From contig CAMVFE010000003.1 of NCBI GenBank assembly GCA_947166705.1, positions 1-64,000 on the forward strand: a stretch of 64,000 bases of DNA, given 5' to 3'. The notes below the pieces were generated by a model. It did not search any database. It had not been told where the DNA came from and worked only from the letters and a program-made list of their open reading frames with translations. This DNA comes from an uncultured Clostridia bacterium. Its GTDB lineage: Bacteria; Bacillota; Clostridia; Christensenellales; Aristaeellaceae. Of this stretch, positions 1 through 8,646 are shown one piece after another. Each line of letters begins with the position of its first letter. Position 1 is the stretch's first letter. Position numbers and translations under genes: made by a program.

Positions 1-628
1 GGTTGATCATCGCGGGAACCGCGATCAGGTCGCTGATGCCCTGGATGCCCTGGCGAAGTACATCGTCCGCGATGCGGAAGGCCTCCAGCATGGTGGTTCC
101 CTTGTTGACCACCTGGAGCAGCCGGTCGTTCGGAATCACCACCAGCGTGTCCACATGCTGCTTCAGCTCGCTGATCCCGTTCTCAGCGTTCTTCATGCGC
201 TGCTTCCCCTCGAAGCCGAAGGGCTTGGTCACCACCGCGATGGTCAGGCAGCCCAGATCCCGCGCGATCTCCGCCACGATGGGAGCCGCGCCCGTTCCGG
301 TTCCGCCCCCCATGCCCGCGGTAATGAAGACCAGATCCGCGCCCTTCAGGGCCTGCGCGATCTCCTCCCGGCTCTCTTCCGCAGCCCGGCGGCCGACTTC
401 CGGAACCGCGCCGGCGCCAAGGCCCTTGGTCAGCTTTTCGCCGATCTGAATCTTGACCTGCGCGTCAGACAGGTTCAGCGCCTGTCTGTCCGTATTCACG
501 GAAATGAATTCGACTCCCCTCAGGCCGGCATCCACCATCCGGTTTACGGCGTTGTTTCCGCCGCCGCCGCAGCCGACAACCTTGATGGAAGCGAATGTTT
601 CCTGTTCTTCGTTCTGGAATTCGATCAT
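1..628 (-). CDS. ftsZ: Cell division GTPase FtsZ (N-terminal part, cut by window edge)
   Basis: FtsZ is the tubulin-like GTPase that polymerises at mid-cell into the division ring. About 209 N-terminal residues are visible. The GTP-binding region begins with GCGGGGNN (residues 19-26), and the tubulin signature GGGTGTG lies at residues 107-113. The ATG at 626-628 is preceded by a good ribosome site (GGAGGG, 8 bases upstream). The gene follows ftsA by 35 bp and should share the ftsA promoter at 1926-1954. The C-terminal half, including the tail that binds FtsA, lies outside the window. Identification is secure. Confidence 0.97.
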   Translation of the reverse strand, partial: MIEFQNEEQETFASIKVVGCGGGGNNAVNRMVDAGLRGVEFISVNTDRQALNLSDAQVKIQIGEKLTKGLGAGAVPEVGRRAAEESREEIAQALKGADLVFITAGMGGGTGTGAAPIVAEIARDLGCLTIAVVTKPFGFEGKQRMKNAENGISELKQHVDTLVVIPNDRLLQVVNKGTTMLEAFRIADDVLRQGIQGISDLIAVPAMIN

Positions 629-663
629 GGTCTTTCCCTCCGTATGATTGATTCGTCCGGGGA

Positions 664-1857
664 TCAGCCGCCCAGCAGGCTCTTGAAGAAGCCGGCCACC
701 TTGCTGCCGAAGCCGCCCGAAGGAGCGCGCTGCTGTTCAATGGTGTCAATAATCAGGTCCATCAGGCCCAGGCTGCTTGAAAAGCTGTGGCTGTTCAGCT
801 TGGTGGTTCTGCGGGGAATGTCCTCCACCGCCCGCCCGAGGCGTCCGCCGAGGTATTCCCGGCCGCCGCGGTTAAAGCTCAGCCCGCCGCCCGTCATCAG
901 CACGTGGCTCCAGTTGCCCAGGCCGCCGAAATCGTTATCCAGCGCATCCTTGATCTGGTCCGCAATCTCGTCCACCACGCCGAGAATAACCGGCTTGACC
1001 TGTTCCCTGGTAAATACGGCGGCCTTTTCGCCGTCCGCTCCGGGGACCTCAAACTTTTCCTCCCCGGCCTCGATCCCGTAAACGAATTTCCGTTTGATTT
1101 CCTCCGCGGCGGAAAGGCTGATGTCCAGCTCATCCGCCAGAGCGACCGCGATATGCGCGCCGCCGGCCGGAATCACTTTGTGATAGATCACGGCGTCGCC
1201 TTCGACCCCGATGATTTCCGTGTTGAGGTATCCCATATCCAGCAGGACGCTCGTATGGTCACGGGCCTGCTCGTCCAGGTACAGCATGGCCTCCCCCGCC
1301 GTGGAGGAGAAGAAGCCGCTGACCTGAATCCCCAGCTCCGCCATCCGGGTCGTCACATCATCAATAAAGTACCGGTTGCCGACCACAAAGCTGATGAAAG
1401 CGGTCATCTCCCGTCCCTTCATGCCGACCGGCTCCAGGGTTTTCTTGCTGGAATCGACCATGAACCAGGCCGGGCTCGAATGGATGACGACGCCGGGAAT
1501 ATCCTCCAGTTTTTCCGCGGCCTGGTTGAAGGCGGCCTTCACCTCCCGCGAGGAAACGCGGGGATCCGTCCCCGTCAGGGTCACGGTCGCCTTGGTGGCG
1601 TAAACCCGGGTAAAGGCCCCGGGAACGCCTACGTTGATCTCCCGGATCTTGAAACCGCATTGAGACTCGGCGTCCGCAAGGGAGCGGCGGATCGCTTCAT
1701 CCAGCGCCTCCGGATTGTTCCATCCTTCCTCCAGGTATCCGTCATATCTGGCGATGCCGGCAGCCACGATATCACAGCGCTGGGCGCCGCTGTTCTCGGC
1801 AACCAGCGTCACGATCTTGCTCGTTCCGAAATCGATGGTGGCAACGGTCGTTTTCAT
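664..1857 (-). CDS. ftsA: Cell division protein FtsA
   Basis: FtsA is the actin-like ATPase that tethers FtsZ filaments to the membrane and recruits later division proteins. The 397-residue product is close to the usual family length. The first phosphate loop is DFGTSK (residues 9-14), and a second nucleotide-binding stretch with the triple glycine TGGGL lies about 280 residues in. The last 15 residues ([14 protein letters not shown] at the very end) form the short amphipathic membrane-targeting helix typical of FtsA. It directly precedes ftsZ and has its own promoter in the 143-bp gap after ftsQ, so ftsA-ftsZ can be expressed separately from the rest of the dcw cluster. Confidence 0.96.
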   Translation of the reverse strand: MKTTVATIDFGTSKIVTLVAENSGAQRCDIVAAGIARYDGYLEEGWNNPEALDEAIRRSLADAESQCGFKIREINVGVPGAFTRVYATKATVTLTGTDPRVSSREVKAAFNQAAEKLEDIPGVVIHSSPAWFMVDSSKKTLEPVGMKGREMTAFISFVVGNRYFIDDVTTRMAELGIQVSGFFSSTAGEAMLYLDEQARDHTSVLLDMGYLNTEIIGVEGDAVIYHKVIPAGGAHIAVALADELDISLSAAEEIKRKFVYGIEAGEEKFEVPGADGEKAAVFTREQVKPVILGVVDEIADQIKDALDNDFGGLGNWSHVLMTGGGLSFNRGGREYLGGRLGRAVEDIPRRTTKLNSHSFSSSLGLMDLIIDTIEQQRAPSGGFGSKVAGFFKSLLGG

Positions 1858-1925
1858 CGTTTCTCAACCCCCTGCGTTCCGGGCGTCCGCCCGGGAAAAA
1901 CCTTCTGATCTATATAACCTTGGAC

Positions 1926-1954
1926 ATTATAGCGCCTTCCGCCGGGAAATGCAA
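1926..1954 (-). promoter_or_regulatory. Sigma-A type promoter for ftsA-ftsZ
   Basis: Read on the minus strand: -35 TTGCAT (1949-1954), 17-bp spacer, -10 TATAAT (1926-1931). The start site would be near 1919, about 60 bases before the ftsA ATG. The leader contains a 6-bp GC-rich hairpin (1879-1894) with no U tract. Confidence 0.75.
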
Positions 1955-2000
1955 GCATTTTTCGAATGTTTGTTACGATTTTTTTGCGCTTTTTTAACAA

Positions 2001-3119
2001 TTATATGCCATTCGGTGAAAAAACAGGGGTCTCCGGCAGCGTCACGTTGATCACGCCGCCCCTGTAATCCCTGCGAAGCAGCTCATCCCGCGTCAACAGC
2101 ATACTTCTGAGCTTGGCATGGATATTCCGGCTGTCCCCCATGGAAACAGTGAAGCCGTCCCGCGTGGTCAGGATCAGCGAGCCGAGCGAGCTCAGATCCG
2201 CTTCCTCGATCATTTCCGTGCATCCCAGCACCTTCATCTCGAGAAACAGCGTGCTGAAGACCTCCTGCTGCTCCAGGCTTTCCAGCACGAGGCGCTGGCC
2301 CGTCTGGGCCCCGGAGCGTATCCGCAGGCCGTCCACCTTCACCAGGGTGGTGGGCAGCTTTTCCAGATTCTCCGTCTCGGACATGACGAAACGCTGCTTG
2401 TCCATCACATAGATGATCCCGTTCCAGGTCATCCAGCAGCAGGGCTCCCGCTCCTGAATGCACAGGACCACCGTGGAAGGCAGCTCCTTTTCCATATATC
2501 GGAATTTCAGCAGCGGATTCTGCTCGATCCGCTGCTCGATCTCCGCGCTGCTGAGCGAAAAGACCGGCATTCCCGCGCGAAGGCCGCTGAGGCGGATGAT
2601 CTCCTCAGCGGGCATATTCCCGTTTCCGATGACCCGGATGTTCCGGACGGCAAACAGGCCGTAATATACCGCCAGGAATACCGCTGCGGCCAGCGCCGCA
2701 GCCCCGAGAGCCTTCCACCTCTTCCGGACCGGCCTGCGTTCCTTCCGGGAGGATGCCGTCTCCGGCTTCCCGTCCGTATACTGTCCGCTTCCGAACCGGT
2801 ATCCGCTGGTCTGCGTCTGCCAGAATTCCCCGCTGCGGTTGTTCAGCTCCTCGCTGCGAAGGTCCCTCAGCTCCGGCGCGTCCTCCGGCTCATCGAAGGG
2901 ATATTCATGCGTCGGAAACGGGGCGATCCAGGTATTCCGCTGCCATTCCGGAACGCTTTCCGCGGAGGGCTCCCCGCCGGGGGCCGCCTGGGCGTTTCCC
3001 CCGCCGGCGGAGGCGCTCCGCGCGTTCGGTTGATCTTCCCCATACGTCCCCGTCCCGCTCCGCCATTCCGGACGGTAACTGCCGGAAACCGGATCATGGC
3101 TTCGCGGATCCCTCTCCAA
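2001..3119 (-). CDS. ftsQ: Cell division protein FtsQ/DivIB
   Basis: FtsQ/DivIB is a bitopic membrane protein that links FtsL/DivIC to the septal peptidoglycan machinery. The 372-residue product has a long polar, proline- and glycine-rich cytoplasmic N-terminus (about 130 residues). One hydrophobic segment rich in Ala/Val follows, and then an extracytoplasmic POTRA-type domain starting near VRNIRVIGN. The start is a TTG (3117-3119) placed 8 bases after GGGAGG, and no in-frame ATG lies before the conserved region. It sits between murD and ftsA; the usual neighbours ftsW, murG and murC are absent from this gap. The N-terminal region is longer than in most homologues. Confidence 0.9.
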   Translation of the reverse strand: MERDPRSHDPVSGSYRPEWRSGTGTYGEDQPNARSASAGGGNAQAAPGGEPSAESVPEWQRNTWIAPFPTHEYPFDEPEDAPELRDLRSEELNNRSGEFWQTQTSGYRFGSGQYTDGKPETASSRKERRPVRKRWKALGAAALAAAVFLAVYYGLFAVRNIRVIGNGNMPAEEIIRLSGLRAGMPVFSLSSAEIEQRIEQNPLLKFRYMEKELPSTVVLCIQEREPCCWMTWNGIIYVMDKQRFVMSETENLEKLPTTLVKVDGLRIRSGAQTGQRLVLESLEQQEVFSTLFLEMKVLGCTEMIEEADLSSLGSLILTTRDGFTVSMGDSRNIHAKLRSMLLTRDELLRRDYRGGVINVTLPETPVFSPNGI

Positions 3120-3162
3120 GCCGGCTGCCTCCCTTCCAGATTCTTAACAGACTTCGGTCTGT

Positions 3163-4524
3163 TTATAATTCATTGACTATTTTTTTAAATATCCGACCGC
3201 GTTCCTCGTAATCCTTGAACATATCGAAGCTCGCGCAGGCCGGACTCAGCAGCACATTCCAGCCTTCCTCGGCCACCTGCCTGCAGAGGAGAACCGCGTC
3301 CCGCATCGTTTCAGCATGCAGGATATGGTCATATCCCGCTTTCAGAAGGCTTTCCTCAATCTGCGGCGCCGTCTCTCCGATCAGAACCGTTTCGCGGATG
3401 GTATCCCTTCGCTCCTGGATTTCCCGGCTCAGCGGATCAAAGCTGACTTTCTTGTCATATCCCCCCAGGATCAGCACCGTCGGCCGCGTCATGGTTTCCA
3501 CGGCCTTCAGGGTTGAATCCACGTTGGTTCCCTTGCTGTCATTGAAGTATTCCACCCCGTCAAGCACCCGGACGCTCTCGATGCGGTGCTCCACGCCCTT
3601 GAAGGTCCGCAGGCTGTGCCGGATCACGGGCAGGGGCACGTCCATGACCGCGGCGCAGCAGACGGCGCCCAGCGCGTTTTCCAGATTGTGGGGTCCGGGA
3701 ATTCTGACTTCCTCCGTCCGGCAGACGGTCCTTTCCTCCCCGTTCATCCGGAAAACGATCTCCCCGTCCCGCACGAATGCGCCTTCCCTGACCTCGCGCT
3801 TTCTGCTGAACTTCAGGACCCTGCTTCTGACCTGCCTGCACAGCTTCTGAAGCGCCGGGTCGTCCGCGTTGAAGACCGCGAAATCCTCCGCGGTCTGGCG
3901 GGCAAACATCCGCATTTTCATCTCCGTATAGACCTGCATGCTTCCGTGCCGGTTCAGGTGGTCCTCCGTCAGGTTTGTCAGAAGGCCGACATGCGGGTGA
4001 AAGGTGTCCGCCGTCTCCATCTGGAAGCTGCTGACTTCGCAGACGAAAACATCTTCCCGCCTGCTGATCATCGCGGCCAGCGAATAGGGATAGCCGATGT
4101 TGCCGACGACATGGGTTACCTTCCCGGCGTTCTTGAAGATTTCCCCAAGCAGGGATACGGTCGTGGTCTTTCCGTTCGTGCCGGTTACCGCCACCAGGGT
4201 TCCGCTGCTCAGCTGCCAGGCGAGCTCCAGTTCTCCGGTAACATACAGCCCCATCTCCCGGGCTTTCCGGACAAACGGGGCATCCACGGAGATACCGGGG
4301 CTGATAACCAGCACATCCTGCCCTTCCAGCAGAGGTTCGGCCGCGCATCCCAGCTTCCACTCCAGTTTTAGTCCTTTCAGCACTTCCAGGGAGTCTCCCA
4401 GCTCCTCCTCGGTCTTGCTGTCATTGATGGTCACTTCGGCGCCGTTGGCGCGCAGCAGCTGGGCCGCGGCAATTCCGCTGCGGGCCATGCCCACAACCAG
4501 CACCTTCCTGTTCTCATAGTTCAT
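3163..4524 (-). CDS. murD: UDP-N-acetylmuramoyl-L-alanine--D-glutamate ligase MurD
   Basis: MurD adds D-glutamate to UDP-MurNAc-L-Ala in the cytoplasmic phase of peptidoglycan synthesis. The 453-residue product has the N-terminal Rossmann fold (VVGMARSGIAA near residue 11), the Mur-ligase ATP loop GTNGKTTT, the central HVVGNIGYP stretch and the C-terminal DSKGTNVDS motif, all expected for MurD rather than MurC, MurE or MurF. The ATG at 4524 follows AAGGAG at good spacing. It lies 66 bp downstream of mraY in the same direction. Confidence 0.96.
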   Translation of the reverse strand: MNYENRKVLVVGMARSGIAAAQLLRANGAEVTINDSKTEEELGDSLEVLKGLKLEWKLGCAAEPLLEGQDVLVISPGISVDAPFVRKAREMGLYVTGELELAWQLSSGTLVAVTGTNGKTTTVSLLGEIFKNAGKVTHVVGNIGYPYSLAAMISRREDVFVCEVSSFQMETADTFHPHVGLLTNLTEDHLNRHGSMQVYTEMKMRMFARQTAEDFAVFNADDPALQKLCRQVRSRVLKFSRKREVREGAFVRDGEIVFRMNGEERTVCRTEEVRIPGPHNLENALGAVCCAAVMDVPLPVIRHSLRTFKGVEHRIESVRVLDGVEYFNDSKGTNVDSTLKAVETMTRPTVLILGGYDKKVSFDPLSREIQERRDTIRETVLIGETAPQIEESLLKAGYDHILHAETMRDAVLLCRQVAEEGWNVLLSPACASFDMFKDYEERGRIFKKIVNEL

Positions 4525-4590
4525 CTGCTTTTCTCCTTCGGAGACCCATCCCTGCAGGCTTCCTCTTCTCCCGGCGCGGAACCCTTTCCG

Positions 4591-5613
4591 TCAGCTCAGC
4601 AGGCTCATCACGGCAATCAGTCCCGCAATCATCGTAATTCCCGCGTACATGCTGACGATCTGCGTTTCGCTGTATCCGATCTTCTCAAAATGATGATGGA
4701 CCGGACTCATCCTGAAAATGCGTCTTCCCTGATGATCGCTGCTGAACCTGCGGGTCAGCTTGAAATAGTACCTCTGCAGGATGACGCTGACGCCGCTCAT
4801 GATCGGGCAGATGCCGATCAGAATCAGCAGCAGCGGCTGGCGCAGCACCATGGCGAGCCCCATTGTGGCTCCGCCGAGGAACATGCTTCCGGTATCCCCC
4901 ATGAACACCTTCGCCGGATACCTGTTATACCGCAGGTAACCGATGCATCCTCCGGCCAGGCTGACCGCGAAGATTCCTGCAGGCGCCAGCTCCGTCCGGC
5001 TTCCTCCGAGGAAGAAGGTTGTGAGCAGAATCACCAGGGTCCAGCTTCCGGAGGTAATGGTCGTAATCGTTCCCAGCAGGCCGTCCAGCCCGTCTTGGAG
5101 ATTGGTTGCGTTGACATAGAAGATCATGGCCGCCGTCATGACCGGCAGGTACCACCAGCCCAGGTCCCACTCCGTATGCAGAAAGGGAATCCGGATGGCG
5201 CTTCCGATCTGCGGGTGGAAATAGCACCACAGCGTAAAGCCTGCCGCCACGATCACCTGGCCGGCGATTTTCTGCCAGGGGGTCAGCCCCTCGTGGCGCT
5301 TTTTCACCGCCTTGATCCAGTCGTCCGCAAAGCCTACGGCCATACAGAGCAGGCTGACCGCGCACAGGCCGAGGCCCAGATCCAGCCCGCCGTTCCAGGG
5401 CAGCGGATGCAGCGCCAGCTGGCAGGCCGCCATCGCCAGCGCGATCATCAGCCCGCCCATGACCGGCGTTCCCTGTTTTTTCTGGTGCGCGGGGCCAAGC
5501 TCGTAAATCACGGTTCCAAAATGGAGTTTTTTCAGCCTGCGGATCAGCCAGGGACCCGTTCCCAGCGCAATCCCCAGGGACAGCAGCAGGGCCGCTATCA
5601 TCCTCCAGATCAT
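4591..5613 (-). CDS. mraY: Phospho-N-acetylmuramoyl-pentapeptide-transferase MraY
   Basis: MraY transfers phospho-MurNAc-pentapeptide to undecaprenyl phosphate, forming lipid I at the inner membrane. The 340-residue product is polytopic (about ten hydrophobic segments). It carries the family signatures KKQGTPVMGG near the N-terminus, NATNLQDGLDGLLG (the Asp-rich catalytic loop), FMGDTGSMFLGG and, near the end, the HHHFE histidine cluster. Its ATG overlaps the murE stop in an ATGA, which points to translational coupling. murF, which often separates murE and mraY, is missing here. Confidence 0.96.
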   Translation of the reverse strand: MIWRMIAALLLSLGIALGTGPWLIRRLKKLHFGTVIYELGPAHQKKQGTPVMGGLMIALAMAACQLALHPLPWNGGLDLGLGLCAVSLLCMAVGFADDWIKAVKKRHEGLTPWQKIAGQVIVAAGFTLWCYFHPQIGSAIRIPFLHTEWDLGWWYLPVMTAAMIFYVNATNLQDGLDGLLGTITTITSGSWTLVILLTTFFLGGSRTELAPAGIFAVSLAGGCIGYLRYNRYPAKVFMGDTGSMFLGGATMGLAMVLRQPLLLILIGICPIMSGVSVILQRYYFKLTRRFSSDHQGRRIFRMSPVHHHFEKIGYSETQIVSMYAGITMIAGLIAVMSLLS

Positions 5614-7082
5614 TTTTCTTCCTCCCGTTTCCGCATCTCCAGCAGGATCTCGCTGACGATGACCTTTTCGTCGAAGGGACGCTTGACCCCCATGATCTCC
5701 TGATAGGTCTCGTGTCCTTTGCCCGCCAGGACGATGACGTCTCCGTCCTCGCCCATCTCCAGCGCCCGGCGGATTGCCTCTCGGCGGTTTTCGATCACTT
5801 CATATTTCCCTCCGGTGGGCTTGATTCCCTTCTCAATGGCGGCAAGAATAACCAGCGGATTCTCCGTCCGGGGATTGTCGGATGTCAGGATACAGTAATC
5901 CGCCAGTTTTCCTCCGATCTCGCCCATCATGGGCCGTTTGCCCTGGTCGCGGTCTCCCCCGCATCCAAACACCGCGATCACGCGGTTGCGGGCAAACTGC
6001 CGGACCGTCTTAAGAATGTTCCGCAGCGCCTCCGGCGCGTGGGAATAGTCGAGGATGACCTTGTAGGGCGTACCCGTCTGCAGCATCTCGATCCGGCCGG
6101 GTACGGAAGCCACCGCCTCCAGGCCCATGCGGATCTTCTCCGGCTCGATGCCCATGATCAGCGCGCAGGAGGCCGCTGCCAGCGCGTTATAAACATTGAA
6201 CATGCCCGTCATCCGCATGCGGATCCTCAGGTCGCTCATACCCTGCATCTGAACGGAGAAATGAACGCCTTCCTCCGTAATCTCAATATCCCGCGCGAAC
6301 ACGTCCGCGTTGACTGCAATCGCGTAGGTTACAAAGGGAATCCTGATATCGGCCAGCAGCTTTTCGGATGTTTCCTCGTCGGCGTTGACCGCCGCGTTCC
6401 TGACCATTCCGGAGGTAAAGAACTGTTTTTTCGTTTCGAAATACCGCTCCATGGTGTAGAAATAATCCAGATGGTCCTGGCTCAGGTTGGTATAGCACCC
6501 GACCTCAAAATCCATCCCGTCCAGCCTGTTCATGTCGATCGCGTGCGCGCTGACCTCCATGCAGACCACCTGTACCCCTTCATCCGCCATTCTCCGCAGC
6601 ATTTTCTGCAGATCGATCGGGTCCGGCGTTGTCAGCTTTCCGTCCAGGTGCTTCTCCGCGATCATGGATCCGGTCGACCCGATCAGGCCGCATTTCAGCC
6701 CGGCTTTTTCGATGATGCTCTTGAGAAGATAAGTGGTGGTGGTTTTTCCCTTGGTTCCCGTAATCCCGACCATACGCAGGGACCGGGAGGGATATCCGTA
6801 AAAGGCCATGGCGATCCGGCTCATGGCAGCCCTTCCGTTGCTGACCCGGACCTGGGGCACATCCAGCTCCAGATATCTTTCCACGATCAGCGCAACGCAT
6901 CCGTTCTCCACAGCCTCAAAGGCATAATCGTGCGCGTCGAACCGGGCGCCCACAATGCAGAAAAAAAGGCCCCCGTTCGTTTTATCCCGGCTTCCCGAGG
7001 TGATCTCCAGGATTTCAGTCTCCATATCCCCGCGGGTGTCCAGTACATAGGGGGTATCCGCGATCAGTTCTCTGAGTTTCAT
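5610..7082 (-). CDS. murE: UDP-MurNAc-tripeptide ligase MurE (meso-diaminopimelate type)
   Basis: MurE adds the third amino acid to the UDP-MurNAc peptide. The product is about 490 residues from the preferred ATG at 7082, which begins MKLRELI like other MurE proteins; an ATG at 7133 would add 17 unconserved residues. Visible motifs are the ATP loop GTKGKTTTT, the Mur-ligase HLDYF region, and DNPRTENP. The DNPR tetrapeptide is characteristic of enzymes that add meso-diaminopimelate rather than lysine, so an A1-gamma type cell wall is expected. A possible attenuator hairpin (7173-7194) lies between ftsL and this gene. Confidence 0.95.
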   Translation of the reverse strand: MKLRELIADTPYVLDTRGDMETEILEITSGSRDKTNGGLFFCIVGARFDAHDYAFEAVENGCVALIVERYLELDVPQVRVSNGRAAMSRIAMAFYGYPSRSLRMVGITGTKGKTTTTYLLKSIIEKAGLKCGLIGSTGSMIAEKHLDGKLTTPDPIDLQKMLRRMADEGVQVVCMEVSAHAIDMNRLDGMDFEVGCYTNLSQDHLDYFYTMERYFETKKQFFTSGMVRNAAVNADEETSEKLLADIRIPFVTYAIAVNADVFARDIEITEEGVHFSVQMQGMSDLRIRMRMTGMFNVYNALAAASCALIMGIEPEKIRMGLEAVASVPGRIEMLQTGTPYKVILDYSHAPEALRNILKTVRQFARNRVIAVFGCGGDRDQGKRPMMGEIGGKLADYCILTSDNPRTENPLVILAAIEKGIKPTGGKYEVIENRREAIRRALEMGEDGDVIVLAGKGHETYQEIMGVKRPFDEKVIVSEILLEMRKREEEK

Positions 7083-7172
7083 CCGTTCCTGCCTTCTCTC
7101 CGTCAGAATATCGTCGTCCCCGGTCCGTCCCATCCTCGCGCCGCGGTTTCCGGCCGGATGAGAACACGAACA

Positions 7173-7194
7173 GGGAGACTGCGTTCAGTCTCCC
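7173..7194 (-). terminator. Hairpin after ftsL, possible weak terminator or attenuator
   Basis: A perfect 9-bp stem (GGGAGACTG/CAGTCTCCC) with a 4-base loop starts 8 bases after the ftsL stop. On the minus strand it is followed by TGTTCGTGTTC, only moderately U-rich, so termination would be partial. It could reduce expression of murE and later genes relative to mraZ-ftsL. Confidence 0.45.
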
Positions 7195-7201
7195 CTGAAG
7201 T

Positions 7202-7801
7202 TCAGTTTGTCTGAGCCGCGGAAGCGCGGATATCCGGCTCCTGCGTTGCGGTAACCCCTCCCGCCTCCATCAGCACCATGTTGGCCGCCGCCGGAGCAGT
7301 CAGCTGAATGGTCGGCGCGCCGTTTGAGCTGATCATGTTCAGTTCCACCGCCTTCGTGCAGACGCTGACATCCCCGCCCAGCGAGGCAAGCTGTCCTCTG
7401 AGCTCCAGATTTCTCGCCTGGGCCGCCTCAATCCTCGTTTCAAGCTTTCTGATGCGCAGCGAGCCCGTTCCGATGGATGCCGCAACCGCCAGCAGCGCAA
7501 CCGCGGCAGCAGCAGCCAGCAGCCAGATCAGAATCTTCGCCCAGTCCGAACGGATTCCGTCCCGGCTGACTGCCCTCCGCCGGTCCCTGGGTTCTTCCAC
7601 CACCCGAAAGCGGCCGCTGGGGCTGATTCCCATGCCGTCCGTCCAGTTCTGCGTATTCCGGCAGTTTGAAAATTCCAGCCCCGGCCGAAGGGTCATGCGC
7701 TCACGGCGCGGCGAAGCGTCCCGCCTTACTTCAGCGGACTGGGCTTCCATCCGGGCGAAACGGATGCTTCTGCGTACTCTTCCGGAAGCGGCCGTGGTCA
7801 T
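7202..7801 (-). CDS. ftsL: FtsL/DivIC-like cell division protein
   Basis: This is a small bitopic membrane protein expected to form the FtsL-type coiled-coil partner of FtsQ/DivIC in the divisome. The 199-residue product has about 95 polar, arginine-rich residues, one hydrophobic helix (ILIWLLAAAAAVALLAVAAS), then a short coiled-coil (RIRKLETRIEAAQARNLELRGQL) and the segment AVELNMISSNGAP, which resembles the post-coil part of FtsL/septum-formation initiators. The call rests on topology and on its position between mraZ and murE. Sequence conservation in FtsL is always low. The start is 30 bp after mraZ and its ribosome site is weak. rsmH, normally between mraZ and ftsL, is missing. Confidence 0.75.
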   Translation of the reverse strand: MTTAASGRVRRSIRFARMEAQSAEVRRDASPRRERMTLRPGLEFSNCRNTQNWTDGMGISPSGRFRVVEEPRDRRRAVSRDGIRSDWAKILIWLLAAAAAVALLAVAASIGTGSLRIRKLETRIEAAQARNLELRGQLASLGGDVSVCTKAVELNMISSNGAPTIQLTAPAAANMVLMEAGGVTATQEPDIRASAAQTN

Positions 7802-7830
7802 CCTTTCTCACTTCTTTCCAGGTTATTGGT

Positions 7831-8361
7831 TCAGGGGTTTCCTCCCTGCTCGAGGGCTGCAATCATCTGAAGCAGTCCCGGCAGATCCCTGCGGAAGTTC
7901 TCCCAGCCGGTTCTGCTGGCCTTGGCAGACGCGATCCTCACATGGTCGTTTGCGCCTGTAATTTCAACGTCCCGTTCCTCCTGGAGAATCTTGGAACGGA
8001 TATTCACCGGCAGCAGAATCCTTCCCTGTGCGTCGCAGCCCTGTCCGTCATAGCTCAGCGCGTAGAACTGCTCCAGGTACTGGTTGACCGCGGGATTCAG
8101 ATGTCCAAGCCGCTCATAGGTCCTGTTCCGCTCCTCCCACATTTCGGTGGGATAAACGGCAATGCTGTTGAAATCATACCCCGGAGCGATGCAGAAGGTT
8201 TCTCCCAGCTTTTCCCGGAAGCTTTGCGGGATCACCAGGCGTCCCTTGCTGTCCAGGCTGTGGTTAAAGCTGCCGATAAAGCGGGTCCGGTTTTTTCCTT
8301 CCGTCCCCTGCTGTGGGGCTGTTCCGTTCGGCAGCTGTTGGCCGGAATTCATCTCGTTCAA
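7831..8361 (-). CDS. mraZ: Transcriptional regulator MraZ
   Basis: MraZ is the DNA-binding regulator that opens most dcw clusters and usually represses its own promoter. The product carries two AbrB-like half-domains, recognised by FNHSLDSKGRLVIP and SYDGQGCDAQGRILLP. The best start is TTG at 8359-8361, 8 bases after AAAGGGGG; an ATG three codons later (8352) is 17 bases from that site. The product is then 176 residues, with about 27 extra polar N-terminal residues compared with typical MraZ of around 140-150. The promoter and candidate operator immediately upstream support autoregulation. Confidence 0.94.
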   Translation of the reverse strand: MNEMNSGQQLPNGTAPQQGTEGKNRTRFIGSFNHSLDSKGRLVIPQSFREKLGETFCIAPGYDFNSIAVYPTEMWEERNRTYERLGHLNPAVNQYLEQFYALSYDGQGCDAQGRILLPVNIRSKILQEERDVEITGANDHVRIASAKASRTGWENFRRDLPGLLQMIAALEQGGNP

Positions 8362-8380
8362 CGATGCTGCCCCCTTTCAT

Positions 8381-8457
8381 CCCCACTTGTTTACACTTAT
8401 TTGGGTTCTAAAACCACTCTGCCCCACAAAAATAGCACAACTTTTTTTCCGTTTCAA
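8381..8457 (-). promoter_or_regulatory. mraZ promoter with candidate MraZ-binding GTGGGG repeats
   Basis: On the minus strand the -35 is TTGAAA (8452-8457), the spacer 17 bp and the -10 TATTTT (8429-8434), extended by TGC. Just downstream lie GTGGGG (8422-8427), then GTGGTTT 10 bases further on, and another GTGGGG (8381-8386) before the ribosome site. MraZ boxes are known as tandem TGGG-type repeats about 10 bp apart near the start site. Here the first pair has that spacing, but the third copy is 41 bp away, so the operator is degenerate. Confidence 0.65.
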
Positions 8458-8590
8458 CCCCTTTTACGGCTGGTTACGGTTTGGCCCGATCTTCCATTTC
8501 TTATATTTTGTAACATATTTGTAATTTTAATTTAATATTTAGCGATTCGATTGTGCATCCGTATATTGCAAAAATCTATATTTTGTATGC

Positions 8591-8620
8591 AAAAAAAAAG
8601 AGCCCGGTCTCGGGCTCTTT
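8591..8620 (-). terminator. Intrinsic terminator after the phosphoesterase gene (may be bidirectional)
   Basis: The 10-bp stem AAAGAGCCCG/CGGGCTCTTT with a GTCT loop is flanked by a run of nine A on the left and seven T on the right. It therefore ends minus-strand transcripts coming from the 8647-9342 gene and could also act on the plus strand. It separates that unit from the mraZ promoter region. Confidence 0.85.
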
Positions 8621-8646
8621 TTTTCCTTTCCTCAATAGAGGTTTTG

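Noticed and set aside
1879-1894. Hairpin in the ftsA leader as a terminator or riboswitch
   Set aside because: Only a 6-bp stem with a 4-base loop and no U tract; too small for a riboswitch aptamer.
3146-3163. UUCG-type hairpin between murD and ftsQ as a terminator
   Set aside because: The 7-bp stem overlaps the murD stop and has no U tract. It also precedes nothing on the minus strand in the right order (ftsQ lies downstream of murD), so it would at most be a small stability element.
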